Assembly: GCF_001908205.1 (NCBI RefSeq)
Contig: NZ_LGHL01000093.1
Coordinates: 1 to 34,000, forward strand
Direction: 5' to 3'
DNA: 34,000 nt
Origin: Bradyrhizobium sp. NAS80.1
GTDB taxonomy: Bacteria > Pseudomonadota > Alphaproteobacteria > Rhizobiales > Xanthobacteraceae
In this document: positions 1-7,482 of the stretch, piece by piece
Layout: every line of letters starts with the position of its first letter
Numbering within the stretch: the stretch's first letter is position 1
Made by a program: the position numbers and the translations under genes
The notes under the pieces: generated by a model
Seen by the model: the letters and a program-made list of their open reading frames with translations, nothing else
Databases searched by the model: none
Told to the model about the DNA's origin: nothing

Positions 1-363
1 CGATCGGGGGCTTGATGCGGCCAGCCCGACGCAAGATCTGATGGACTGTTGAAACGGCGGGCGAACGAAAGCCTTCGCGTTCCAGGCAGTGAGCTATCTT
101 ACGAGCTCACAATGCCGGATGAGCATCACGTACCGCTAGAATGCGTGCCTCGAGCTCACAATCGGTCCGTCCCGGGCTCGAATGCGGTCGGCGCGAGCGG
201 TCGTCAACATCCCGCTCACTCTGCCATCGCTCAAGCCACTTGTAGCCGGTGTCGGGATGAATGTTGAAGCGCCGACAGAGCTCCCGCCGGTTCGCTCCTC
301 CTGCATCGCAAGCCGTACAAACTCACGCCGCTGATCCATCACCGACATCTCTCGCCAGGGCAT
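1..363 (-). pseudogene. IS481-family transposase N-terminus, frameshifted and with an internal stop
   Basis: Starting at the ATG at 363 the minus strand encodes MPWREMSVMDQRREFV, the typical start of IS481-like transposases. Around 295-302 one G is missing from a GGG run. Reading in the shifted frame restores GANRRELCRRFNIHPDTGY and then KWLERWQSE, the helix-turn-helix that binds the IS ends. A TGA at 107-109 (between HPAL and ARKIAH) breaks the frame a second time. The frame then stays open to the window edge (SPAVSTVHQILRRAGRI). The DDE catalytic domain would lie to the left and is not seen. Two independent lesions make this a dead copy. Confidence 0.85.
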
Positions 364-453
364 GGATTTGGCCTCCCACACTGCCAAATCCAAGCACTAT
401 GATGTGTCGCCTATGTCCCCGAACACCCGTCGGTCATGTCCCCGGGCTGAACA
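1..453 (-). mobile_element. IS481-type insertion sequence, truncated by window edge, decayed
   Basis: The right part of an insertion sequence, read on the minus strand. It holds the N-terminal part of an IS481-like DDE transposase (see the pseudogene entry). The outer end is placed at 453, where the top strand reads GGGCTGAACA; on the minus strand the element would begin TGTTCAGCCC, fitting the TGT...ACA ends usual for this family. The bases immediately beyond 453 resume a palindromic repeat, which supports this boundary. The left end is outside the window. Family identity rests on transposase similarity; the exact terminus is an inference. Confidence 0.7.
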
Positions 454-562
454 CTTGATCGGGCGATCCAGTACTCCGAGACAGCAGTGATTGAGTCGAG
501 AAGCTGCGGCGTACTGGATGCCCCGCCCCAGTGCGCAAGTGCGCACAAGGCGGGGCATGACA
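454..562. repeat. Palindromic intergenic repeat, Bradyrhizobium type, split by the IS
   Basis: The stretch carries a perfect 10-bp stem, ATGCCCCGCC (518-527) with GGCGGGGCAT (549-558), enclosing a TGCGCA/TGCGCA inner repeat, and a flank with GTACTGGAT and its relative. I recognise this as a dispersed repeat of Bradyrhizobium chromosomes. The copy stops abruptly at 453/454 where the IS begins. It lies just beyond the 3' end of queG and could fold as a transcription-ending hairpin for that gene. Confidence 0.6.
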
Positions 563-569
563 CCGAGAA

Positions 570-1676
570 TTAGGAGGGGGTTTGCCACTCCTCACGCACG
601 CTTTCGTCGGACTCTCTGCCCAACGCGCCAGCTTTCATCGCCTCAAACTCGTCGCGCGGCATCAACTGCCCCAGCGCCCACACCGCGGCCCCGCGCACCA
701 GCGGGCTGGCGTCGTCCAGCAATCGCCGCGCCTGCTCCGCCAGCGCCGCATCGCCGGAGTTGCCGATCGCGATCAGCACGTTGCGCAGGAAGCGGTCGCG
801 GCCGATGCGCTTGACCGGCGACTTCGTGAACAGCGCGCGGAACGCTGCGTCGTCGAGGCGCGCGAGTTCGGCGAGACCGGGCGCGCGTAACTCGTCACGC
901 GCGGCGAGTTTTGCTTCGCGGCCTTCCTGAGCGAACTTGTTCCATGGGCAGGCGGCGAGACAATCGTCGCAGCCATAGATACGGTTGCCGATGCTTTTGC
1001 GAAACTCGCGCGGGATCGGTCCCTTGTTCTCGATGGTGAGGTACGAGATGCAGCGCCGCGCATCGAGCCTGTAGGGCGCGGGAAAGGCCGCGGTCGGGCA
1101 GATGTCGAGACACGCCTGGCACGAGCCGCAATGATCGACCTCCGCGTCGTCGCGCGGCAGCTCCAGCGTGGTGTAGATCGCGCCGAGAAACAGCCATGAG
1201 CCGAATTCGCGCGAGACGAGATTGGTGTGCTTGCCCTGCCAGCCCAGATGCGCGGCCTGCGCCAGCGGTTTCTCCATCACCGCCGCGGTATCGACGAACA
1301 CTTTGACTTCGGACGGCGCGGTCGCGACCAGCCAGCGCGCCAGCGCCTTCAGCCGCTTCTTGATCAGATCGTGATAGTCGTCGCCCTGCGCATAGACCGA
1401 GATCGCCGCGCGCGTGCGCTGCTCGAGGATCGCGAGCGGATCCTGGTCGGGGCCGTAGTTGACGCCGAGCATGATCACCGAGCGCACGTCCTGCCACAGC
1501 CCGCGCGGATCGACGCGGCGCTCCGGCTGTGCTGCGAGCCAGTCCATGTCGCCATGGCCGCCGGAAGCGATGAATTCGAGAAAATGCTTTCCGGCATTTT
1601 CGATTGTGCCGGGCTCAGTGATGCCGATGCAGTCGAAGCCGAGCGCGCGTGCTTCGTGCACAAGCGCCGCCTTCAA
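570..1676 (-). CDS. queG: Epoxyqueuosine reductase QueG
   Basis: Cobalamin- and iron-sulfur-dependent enzyme that reduces epoxyqueuosine to queuosine in tRNA, the last step of queuosine synthesis; cytoplasmic. With the start used here the protein has 368 residues, normal for the family. Visible are the N-terminal cobalamin-binding region (MDWLA, SVIMLGVNYGP), the conserved VFVDTAAVMEKPLAQ segment with the likely catalytic Asp near 129, two 4Fe-4S clusters (CGSCQACLDIC, 183-193, and CDDCLAACPW, about 236-245) and a C-terminal HEAT-like repeat (LVRGAAVWALGQL). The start is uncertain: no ATG lies near the expected N-terminus. TTG at 1676 is chosen; CTG at 1697 (LNTDPTELK) overlaps the stop of the upstream gene, and an ATG at 1745 would overlap it by about 50 bp. 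Probably cotranscribed with the upstream GST-like gene. Ends in TAA. Confidence 0.9.
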   Translation of the reverse strand: MKAALVHEARALGFDCIGITEPGTIENAGKHFLEFIASGGHGDMDWLAAQPERRVDPRGLWQDVRSVIMLGVNYGPDQDPLAILEQRTRAAISVYAQGDDYHDLIKKRLKALARWLVATAPSEVKVFVDTAAVMEKPLAQAAHLGWQGKHTNLVSREFGSWLFLGAIYTTLELPRDDAEVDHCGSCQACLDICPTAAFPAPYRLDARRCISYLTIENKGPIPREFRKSIGNRIYGCDDCLAACPWNKFAQEGREAKLAARDELRAPGLAELARLDDAAFRALFTKSPVKRIGRDRFLRNVLIAIGNSGDAALAEQARRLLDDASPLVRGAAVWALGQLMPRDEFEAMKAGALGRESDESVREEWQTPS

Positions 1677-1693
1677 TTCAGTCGGATCGGTGT

Positions 1694-2386
1694 TCAGAAG
1701 TCGAGGTCCACGTAGGTCCGCGACGCCGGTACGCCCGCCAGCCATTCGCTCAGCAGCGGACGGAACGACGGGCGGGATTTCACCCGCGCGTACCACGCCT
1801 TTGCTGCGTCGTCCTCGCTCCATGGCACGTCGCCCAGATAGTCGATCGCCGAAAGATGCGCCGCGGCGGCGAGATCCGCGTAAGTGAGCCGGTCGCCGGC
1901 GAGGAAGTTTCGCGTCTGCGCCAGCCAGCCGATATAGGCCAGATGATAGCGCACGTTGGCCTTGGCGGCGCGCATTACGTCGGCCGAGGGCGGGCCGCCG
2001 CCGTTCTCCTCGCTCATGAAGCGCTTGTAGATGCGCTCGGTGACGAGAGGATGGGAGACCTCCTCGAAGAACTTTTCGTTGAACCAGGCCATCAGCCGGC
2101 GCACTTCGACGCGCTCGGCGATCGTCTCCGGCATCAGCCGCTTGGCCGCCATCTCGGCGCCATAAGCCTCGTCTACATATTCGGCGATGATGGCCGCGCC
2201 TGGAATAGGCGGCTGCTCGTCGTCCACCAGGACCGGCGTGGTGCCTGCCGCATTGAGCAGCAGAAATGCCTCGCGCCGCTCCCAGCTGCGCTCTTCGACC
2301 AGCCGGAGTTCGAGCCCGTATTCTCCCGCGATCAGGCGGATGAAGCGCGAATGCGGGCAGAACGGATGATGGAACAGCGTAAACAT
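1694..2386 (-). CDS. fzlA: Glutathione S-transferase-like protein, probable FtsZ-binding FzlA
   Basis: A 230-residue GST-fold protein: N-terminal thioredoxin-like half (FHHPFCPHSRFIRL, then GTTPVLVDD) and all-helical C-terminal half. The opening, the WERREAFLLLN segment, and the acidic aromatic C-terminal tail (YVDLDF) match my recollection of FzlA, the alphaproteobacterial GST homologue that binds FtsZ filaments and is needed for constriction in Caulobacter, rather than a detoxifying GST. Its neighbours fit: a cell-wall lipid gene (uppP) is divergent and queG lies downstream, almost touching. No membrane segment or signal peptide. The general GST call is very secure; the FzlA assignment is less so. 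An inverted repeat lies just upstream of the start. Confidence 0.75.
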   Translation of the reverse strand: MFTLFHHPFCPHSRFIRLIAGEYGLELRLVEERSWERREAFLLLNAAGTTPVLVDDEQPPIPGAAIIAEYVDEAYGAEMAAKRLMPETIAERVEVRRLMAWFNEKFFEEVSHPLVTERIYKRFMSEENGGGPPSADVMRAAKANVRYHLAYIGWLAQTRNFLAGDRLTYADLAAAAHLSAIDYLGDVPWSEDDAAKAWYARVKSRPSFRPLLSEWLAGVPASRTYVDLDF

Positions 2387-2557
2387 GAAGCCTTTGATTA
2401 TTTGATGGTGCTTAAGAATCCATCAATGTTTGTGTGGCGCGACACTAGTCCTTCAAAACCGCGAGGCAAGGGCGTGATTTCACGCATTTTGCGATTGCGG
2501 CATGGGGACGAATAGGCGAGAAGAGCCCCGCTTTTCCAGCGGAAATGGACCGTAAAT
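2387..2557. promoter_or_regulatory. Divergent intergenic region between fzlA-like and uppP, with inverted repeat
   Basis: A relatively AT-rich 171-bp gap from which two genes leave in opposite directions, so it should hold both promoters. It contains a perfect 7-bp inverted repeat, TTGATGG (2402-2408) and CCATCAA (2420-2426), 11 bases apart, only 16 bp upstream of the fzlA-like start. It could be an operator or a leader hairpin. A second small inverted repeat, GCGTG/CACGC, lies near 2474-2487. GGAAA at 2541-2545 is a weak ribosome binding site for uppP. I cannot assign -35/-10 boxes confidently. Confidence 0.4.
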
Positions 2558-3364
2558 ATGTCAGACGTAATACGGGCAGTAATCCTTGGTATCATCGAGG
2601 GTGTGACCGAGTTCCTTCCCGTTTCCTCGACCGGCCACCTGCTGCTTGCGGAGCGCTTCTTCCACCTCGGCGAGGGCGATTTCTGGGATTCGTTTACGGT
2701 TCTGATCCAGCTCGGCGCGATCCTCGCGATCGTCGGGCTGTATTTCAGGAAGCTGTGGGATGTCGCGATCGGCTTCTTCACGGGCGATAGCTATTCGCGC
2801 CGCTTCGTGATCGGCGTGCTGGTGGCGTTCCTGCCCGCTGTCGTGGTCGGCCTCGTCGCCGGCAAATACATCAAGAGCGTGCTGTTCAATCCGTGGGTCG
2901 TTTGCTTCACGCTGATCGTCGGCGGCGCCATCCTGCTCTGGGTCGACAAGCTTAATCTCAAGCCGCGCGAGCACGACGCCACCAAGTTTCCGCTGCTGAT
3001 GTACCTCTATATCGGTATTGCGCAGTGCGTGGCGATGATCCCGGGCGTGTCTCGCTCCGGTGCCAGCATCGTCGCTGCGATGCTTCTGGGGGCCGACAAG
3101 CGTGCGGCGGCGGAGTTCTCGTTCTTCCTCGCCATCCCCACCATGATCGGCGCGTTCGCCTACGACTTCTACAAGAGCCGCTCCGAGATGACGATGGACC
3201 ACATGGGCATCGTCGCAATCGGCTTCGTGGTGTCCTTCATCACAGCGATCATCGTGGTGAAGACGTTCCTGGACTATGTCACCCGCCACGGCTTTGTGGT
3301 GTTCGCCTGGTGGCGCGTCATCGTCGGCACGCTCGGCCTGATCGCGCTGGCGCTCGGCCATTAA
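2558..3364 (+). CDS. uppP: Undecaprenyl-diphosphate phosphatase UppP (BacA)
   Basis: Integral membrane phosphatase that converts undecaprenyl diphosphate to the monophosphate, recycling the lipid carrier for peptidoglycan and other envelope polymers; its loss or gain alters bacitracin sensitivity. Length 268 residues, normal. Both signature segments are present: EGVTEFLPVSSTGHL (about 14-28), with the catalytic Glu and Ser residues, and PGVSRSGAS (about 162-170) with the essential Arg. The rest is hydrophobic, with roughly seven or eight membrane spans. It is followed 99 bp later by the DprE1/DprE2 pair, which also acts on polyprenyl-phosphate lipids. Confidence 0.96.
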   Translation: MSDVIRAVILGIIEGVTEFLPVSSTGHLLLAERFFHLGEGDFWDSFTVLIQLGAILAIVGLYFRKLWDVAIGFFTGDSYSRRFVIGVLVAFLPAVVVGLVAGKYIKSVLFNPWVVCFTLIVGGAILLWVDKLNLKPREHDATKFPLLMYLYIGIAQCVAMIPGVSRSGASIVAAMLLGADKRAAAEFSFFLAIPTMIGAFAYDFYKSRSEMTMDHMGIVAIGFVVSFITAIIVVKTFLDYVTRHGFVVFAWWRVIVGTLGLIALALGH

Positions 3365-3429
3365 CCTCTGAAAACTCGCCGATACGCCTCAACGTAATAT
3401 AAGCTTTTGATCGGTAGGCAGTTTCCAGG

Positions 3430-3449
3430 GCAGGGCGGTCGCGCCCTGC
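3430..3449 (+). terminator. Perfect 8-bp hairpin between uppP and the DprE1-like gene
   Basis: GCAGGGCG (3430-3437), loop GTCG, CGCCCTGC (3442-3449). No U-tract follows; instead AGGAG, the ribosome binding site of the next gene, starts two bases later. It may be a weak terminator of uppP, an mRNA-processing hairpin, or a structure affecting translation of the downstream gene. Confidence 0.4.
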
Positions 3450-3463
3450 ACAGGAGCTGAACC

Positions 3464-4795
3464 ATGACCCTCGTCAGTGGCTGGGGGCGCTTTCCGGTCG
3501 TCGATACCGATCTCCGGCGGCCGCGATCGTTAGCGGCGGTTGGTGAGGCCATCGCCGGTCTCGCCGGCGCTGTTGCGCGCGGCAATGGCCGGGCCTATGG
3601 CGACGCGGCCATCGGTGCAGCCAGAACCGTCGCGATGACGGGCTTCGACCGGGTCAGGTCGTTCGATCCGGCGACCGGGCGCATCCGCCTCGAGGCCGGT
3701 CTGCTGCTATCGGACCTGATCGACACTTTTGGACCCCGCGGCTTCCTCCCCTTCGTCGTGCCGGGTACGCAATTTGTCTCGATCGGCGGCGCCATCGCCG
3801 CGGACGTGCACGGCAAGAACCATCATTGCGAGGGCGGCTTCGGCCGCTATGTCGACAGCATCCTGCTCCGTACCGGACAGGGCGAAGTCATCGAGGCCTC
3901 GCGCGAGCAGAATTCGGATGCCTTCTTCGCGACCGTCGGCGGCATGGGCCTCACCGGTGTCATCCTTGAAGCGACGATGCGGCTGCGGCCGGTCGAGACC
4001 GGCTGGATCCGCGAGCGGGTGATCTCCGCGTCCGATCTGGATGCAGCGATGCGCGCGCTCGAGGCGAGCGATTCCGCGACCTATTCGGTGGCATGGATCG
4101 ATTGCGCGGCGCGAGGGCGCGATCTCGGCCGCTCGCTGATCTATCTCGGTGAGCACGCACGCGCAGACGAGCTTGCCGGTGGCGCCGGTGCATTTCCGGC
4201 CGGCAGGAATCCCGCGCTCGCAGTGCCCGTCGACCTGCCGTCGATGACGCTGAACCGCTACAGCATCCGCGCCTTCAACGAACTCTACTGCCGCATGGGC
4301 GCGAGGCGCTCCGGTGGCAATCATGTGGTTTCGCTCTATCCCTATTTCTTCCCGCTCGACAGCATCGCCGACTGGAACCGTATCTATGGCCGGCGCGGCT
4401 TCCTCCAGCATCAATGCGTGATCCCGGAGCAGGGTGCGCGCGACGTGCTCGGCGATATCCTGGGCCGCGTCGCACGGCGCGGCGATGCCTCCTTCCTCGC
4501 GGTGCTGAAGAAGCTCGGTCAGGGCGACGGCATCCTGTCGTTCCCGTTGCCCGGCTACACCCTGGCGCTGGATTTCCCGGTTAAAGGCGACATCCTGAAG
4601 TTCCTCGACGAGATCGATCGCCTCGTCGTCGCCGCCGGCGGCCGGCTCTATCTCGCCAAGGATGCGCGCCAGTCTCGCGCGACGTTCGAGGCCGGCTATC
4701 CGGCCTTGTCGCGCTTCAACGCGATCCGCAAGTCGCTCGATCCCGCCGGAAATATCCGCTCAAAACTTTCACAGCGTCTGTTTGATGAGGTTTAA
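3464..4795 (+). CDS. dprE1: FAD-dependent DprE1-like decaprenylphosphoryl-ribose 2'-oxidase
   Basis: Flavoprotein of 443 residues, similar end to end to DprE1, which oxidises decaprenylphosphoryl-ribose to the 2'-keto intermediate, the first half of its epimerisation to decaprenylphosphoryl-arabinose. FAD-domain landmarks: GNGRAYGD (40-47), PGTQFVSIGGAIAADVHGKNHH (HGKNHH at 116-121) and TVGGMGLTG. The substrate domain ends in GRLYLAKDAR, keeping the Lys equivalent to the mycobacterial active-site Lys418. The residue matching the Cys attacked by benzothiazinones is Ala368 (LALDFP). Ribosome binding site AGGAG lies 9 bp before ATG. The next gene, a DprE2-like reductase, begins 3 bp after this stop, so the two are translated together. 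In rhizobia related enzymes (NoeO/NoeP) supply D-arabinose for Nod factors; the product here is unknown. Confidence 0.88.
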   Translation: MTLVSGWGRFPVVDTDLRRPRSLAAVGEAIAGLAGAVARGNGRAYGDAAIGAARTVAMTGFDRVRSFDPATGRIRLEAGLLLSDLIDTFGPRGFLPFVVPGTQFVSIGGAIAADVHGKNHHCEGGFGRYVDSILLRTGQGEVIEASREQNSDAFFATVGGMGLTGVILEATMRLRPVETGWIRERVISASDLDAAMRALEASDSATYSVAWIDCAARGRDLGRSLIYLGEHARADELAGGAGAFPAGRNPALAVPVDLPSMTLNRYSIRAFNELYCRMGARRSGGNHVVSLYPYFFPLDSIADWNRIYGRRGFLQHQCVIPEQGARDVLGDILGRVARRGDASFLAVLKKLGQGDGILSFPLPGYTLALDFPVKGDILKFLDEIDRLVVAAGGRLYLAKDARQSRATFEAGYPALSRFNAIRKSLDPAGNIRSKLSQRLFDEV

Positions 4796-4798
4796 GCC

Positions 4799-5539
4799 GT
4801 GACGTCACGCAAGACAGTCCTGGTGCTGGGGGGCTCTTCCGATATCGGCCGCGCCACCGCGCGCGCCTTTGCGAAGGCAGGGTACGATGTCGCCCTCGCA
4901 GGGCGCGACGTCGCCGTGCTGGAGCCTGACGCAGCCGATCTGCGCGCGCGTTACAACGTCGAGGTTGGCATCCATCAATTCGACGTGCTCGACACCGCCT
5001 CGTTCGACGGGTTTGTCGGCGCGCTTCCGGCGTTGCCTGACGTGGTCATCTCGATCGTCGGATTATTGGGCGCGCAGGAGAGCGCGCAAGAAGATCTCGC
5101 GCACGCCACGACGATCATGCGCTCGAACTACGAAGGCCCTTCGCTGATCCTCGGCCTGTTCGCGGAAAAGTTCTTGGCGCGCGGCAACGGTACGATCGTC
5201 GGCGTGTCATCGGTCGCGGGCGATCGCGGCCGCGCCTCGAACTATGTCTACGGTTCGGCCAAGGCCGGCTTCTCGGCGTTCCTGTCCGGCTTACGCGCCC
5301 GTGCGAGCCGCGGCGGCGTGCATGTCGTCACGGTGAAGCCCGGCTTCGTCCGAACGAAAATGACGGAAGGCATGAAGCTGATCGGGCCGCTCACTGTCGA
5401 AGCGCCAGTCGTGGGCGATGCGATTCTTCAGGCCGTCGAGAAGAAGACCGATATCGTCTATGTCAGCGGCAAATGGCGCCTCGTGATGCTGATCATCAAG
5501 ACGCTGCCGGAGGCGATCTTCAAGAAGCTGAAGTTCTGA
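4799..5539 (+). CDS. dprE2: SDR, DprE2-like decaprenylphospho-2-keto-pentose reductase
   Basis: Short-chain dehydrogenase of 246 residues that should reduce the 2'-keto intermediate made by the preceding flavoenzyme, giving decaprenylphosphoryl-arabinose. Seen: nucleotide-binding motif GGSSDIGRA (about 11-19), catalytic Ser in VSSVAGD, and the YGSAK motif (Tyr151, Lys155). The C-terminal MLIIKTLPEAIFKKLKF is a hydrophobic-basic tail typical of DprE2 and may touch the membrane. The start is GTG, three bases after the preceding stop, with GAGG about 8 bp upstream. Pairing with the DprE1-like gene gives most of the specificity; alone it would be called only an SDR. Confidence 0.85.
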   Translation: MTSRKTVLVLGGSSDIGRATARAFAKAGYDVALAGRDVAVLEPDAADLRARYNVEVGIHQFDVLDTASFDGFVGALPALPDVVISIVGLLGAQESAQEDLAHATTIMRSNYEGPSLILGLFAEKFLARGNGTIVGVSSVAGDRGRASNYVYGSAKAGFSAFLSGLRARASRGGVHVVTVKPGFVRTKMTEGMKLIGPLTVEAPVVGDAILQAVEKKTDIVYVSGKWRLVMLIIKTLPEAIFKKLKF

Positions 5540-5600
5540 AGCTTTCTGCGCTGCGGCCACGGCGGCGGTGCACTCCCTCGCCCCGTTCGTCCCACAAACT

Positions 5601-5688
5601 CGTCATGGCCGGGCTTGACCCGGCCATCCACGTGCATCCGCGATTGCCGCAAGACGTGGATGCCCGGGTCAAGCCCGGGCATGACGAC
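5601..5688. repeat. Long palindromic intergenic repeat, probable bidirectional terminator
   Basis: Two ~32-base arms (5601-5632 and about 5654-5688) are near-perfect inverted copies, with core GGGCTTGACCCGG facing CCGGGTCAAGCCC, and a ~20-base loop. It belongs to a dispersed palindromic family I recognise from Bradyrhizobium and relatives. It lies exactly between two convergent genes (stops at 5539 and 5698), where it could end transcription from both sides. Confidence 0.75.
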
Positions 5689-5697
5689 GTTGCGAGT

Positions 5698-6663
5698 TTA
5701 CGCGCCGTTATGCTGGAACTGCCCGGCGGCGCGGAAGCGCCAAAGATATTGCGGGGCGATCGCTTCCAGCGAATCGCCTGATATGCCGAGGCCTTCCAGC
5801 GTCAGGCCGGCGGCCTTGGCCGCATCCGACACGACATTGTCGCGCTCGAGCAGCGTGACCTGGTCCGGCGTCAGCTTGAACGCGCCGGGTGCAAATTGAA
5901 GGAAGTTGGCCTGTAAGCGGGCGAGGCCGAACGGCAGCGGGATCAGCATCCGCTCGCGGTTGGTGATTTCGAGGATGGCCTCGATGATCTCGCGCATGGT
6001 CAGCACTTCCGGCCCGCCGAGCTCGTACGTGGCGCCGGCCTTGGCCTTGCCGTCGACGGCATCCGCGATCGCGGTGGCGACGTCGCCGACATAGACCGGC
6101 TGCATCCTGGTCTCGCCGCCGATCAGCGGCAGCACCGGCGACATCCGCGCCAGCGCGCCAAAACGGTTGGTGAACTGATCTTCGGGCCCGAAGACCACGG
6201 AGGGGCGGAAGATCGTCGCAGAGGGCACCGCGGCTGTCACCGCGGCCTCGCCGGCCGCCTTGGCCTTGGCATAGCGCGAGGGCGATTCGGCGTCGGCGCC
6301 TATCGCCGAAACGTGCACCAGCCTGGCGCCGGCGGCGGCCGCCGCCTTGGCGACGGTCTCGGCACCCTTGGCCTGGACGGCGTCAAAGGTCTGCCGGCCG
6401 CTCTCGGTGAGAATGCCCACGAGGTTGATCACGACATGCGAATCACGCACCGCCGCCTCGACCGAGGCCGGATAGCGCAAATTGGCCTGCACCGTGTGGA
6501 CCTGCCCGACCCTGCCGGAGGGCTGGAGGTATCCGGCGAGTTCCGGCCGCCGCACCGCAACCCGGACCCGGTAATCCCGCCGGCACAGCGCGCGGACGAC
6601 ATTCCGGCCCAAAAACCCCGATCCGCCGAAAACCGTGACGAGAGTTTCCAGATTCGATGCCAT
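5698..6663 (-). CDS. NDUFA9-like NAD(P)-binding protein (complex I accessory subunit family)
   Basis: A 321-residue atypical short-chain dehydrogenase with an N-terminal Rossmann motif, VFGGSGFLGR (11-20), and the extended-SDR pattern continued by FRPSVVFGPEDQF and YVGDVA. This matches the complex I NDUFA9 subfamily: bacterial homologues of a mitochondrial NADH dehydrogenase accessory subunit, common as single genes in alphaproteobacteria. The catalytic YxxxK appears as YAKAK, so enzyme activity is not excluded. The start at 6663 is preferred over an in-frame ATG at 6672: AGGAA ends 9 bp before the former but abuts the latter. It is convergent with the DprE2-like gene and has no operon partner here. 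Confidence 0.85.
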   Translation of the reverse strand: MASNLETLVTVFGGSGFLGRNVVRALCRRDYRVRVAVRRPELAGYLQPSGRVGQVHTVQANLRYPASVEAAVRDSHVVINLVGILTESGRQTFDAVQAKGAETVAKAAAAAGARLVHVSAIGADAESPSRYAKAKAAGEAAVTAAVPSATIFRPSVVFGPEDQFTNRFGALARMSPVLPLIGGETRMQPVYVGDVATAIADAVDGKAKAGATYELGGPEVLTMREIIEAILEITNRERMLIPLPFGLARLQANFLQFAPGAFKLTPDQVTLLERDNVVSDAAKAAGLTLEGLGISGDSLEAIAPQYLWRFRAAGQFQHNGA

Positions 6664-6814
6664 GGGGTCCATTTCCTGCGGGAAGAGTGCGTCTTGTCAG
6701 GCTTGTATCGGGCCGGTTTGCATTGCGCAATCGGCATCCCCAAACCTGGATCACGCATGAATTGACAACGGCGTCACCGAACCGTAGTAACCGCCTCCGT
6801 GCCCCAAACGGCAT

Positions 6815-6901
<87 letters not shown>

Positions 6902-7482
6902 CCCCCAACCCAAGTGGTTGAAATCGCTCAATTGCGGGGAACTTGAGCCGCTGACCGGTACACAAGCCCGGGACACAGCGTGTATGAGCTATCCAATGAC
7001 CCGCATCTATCTCGACACCGATTCCTCGCACTGTAACTTCAGGGTGCGGACACCGACGGATGTCCCGCGCGTTCTCGACGACGACCGCCTAATGTTGGTT
7101 TTTGAGAGTGCATGGACGAACCTGGCGAGGGGTTTAGCCACCTACATTGCGCAAAAGCAGTATGCGCTTCGGCCCTGGCTGTATCGCGGATGCCGCGGGC
7201 TAGGTGATCACGGTTCCTTCGCAGGTCGATCCAGCGCGCGTTAACTTTGATACCAGCCACGACCGGCAGCATGCCGGCGCAGACGAGCCGATAGTGCTGC
7301 TCCACACGTTACTTCCCCTGTCCTCACCCCAGGCGACCGCAGCTGCGGCGTAGGATTGCGAAGCGATCATCCAAAAAGGCCTCTTCTTGAATGTGAGCCC
7401 TAGCCAAAGCGCGACCCGGCTGGATGAGTGGTAGTGCTGCGTATCCTTTACGAAGAAGTCTTTCAAATGAGGTCCAGCGACC
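6902..7482. other. Accessory gap between tRNA-Leu and the mrr remnant, no convincing gene
   Basis: About 580 bp in which no open frame resembles a known protein. Frames of about 90-108 codons exist on both strands (for example 6918-7244 plus, 7039-7305 minus), but I see no ribosome binding site, family motif or operon context for them. The stretch holds one copy of a 21-bp direct repeat (6955-6975). Its codon pattern and sequence differ from the neighbouring core genes, suggesting acquired or decayed DNA. Confidence 0.5.
6955..6975 (+). repeat. 21-bp direct repeat, copy 1 of 2 bracketing the mrr remnant
   Basis: CCGGTACACAA followed by GCCCGGGACA. The second copy is at 8437-8457 and differs at 2 of 21 positions. 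The pair encloses about 1.46 kb containing the broken Mrr-type gene. A more distant relative (CACAAACTG...GGGACACAGCG) occurs near 32867-32892. These could be old mobile-element ends or a target duplication; no transposase or integrase remains between them. Confidence 0.5.

Noticed and set aside
6918..7244. 108-codon plus-strand frame after tRNA-Leu
   Set aside because: No ribosome binding site, no recognisable family, and no neighbours to support it.
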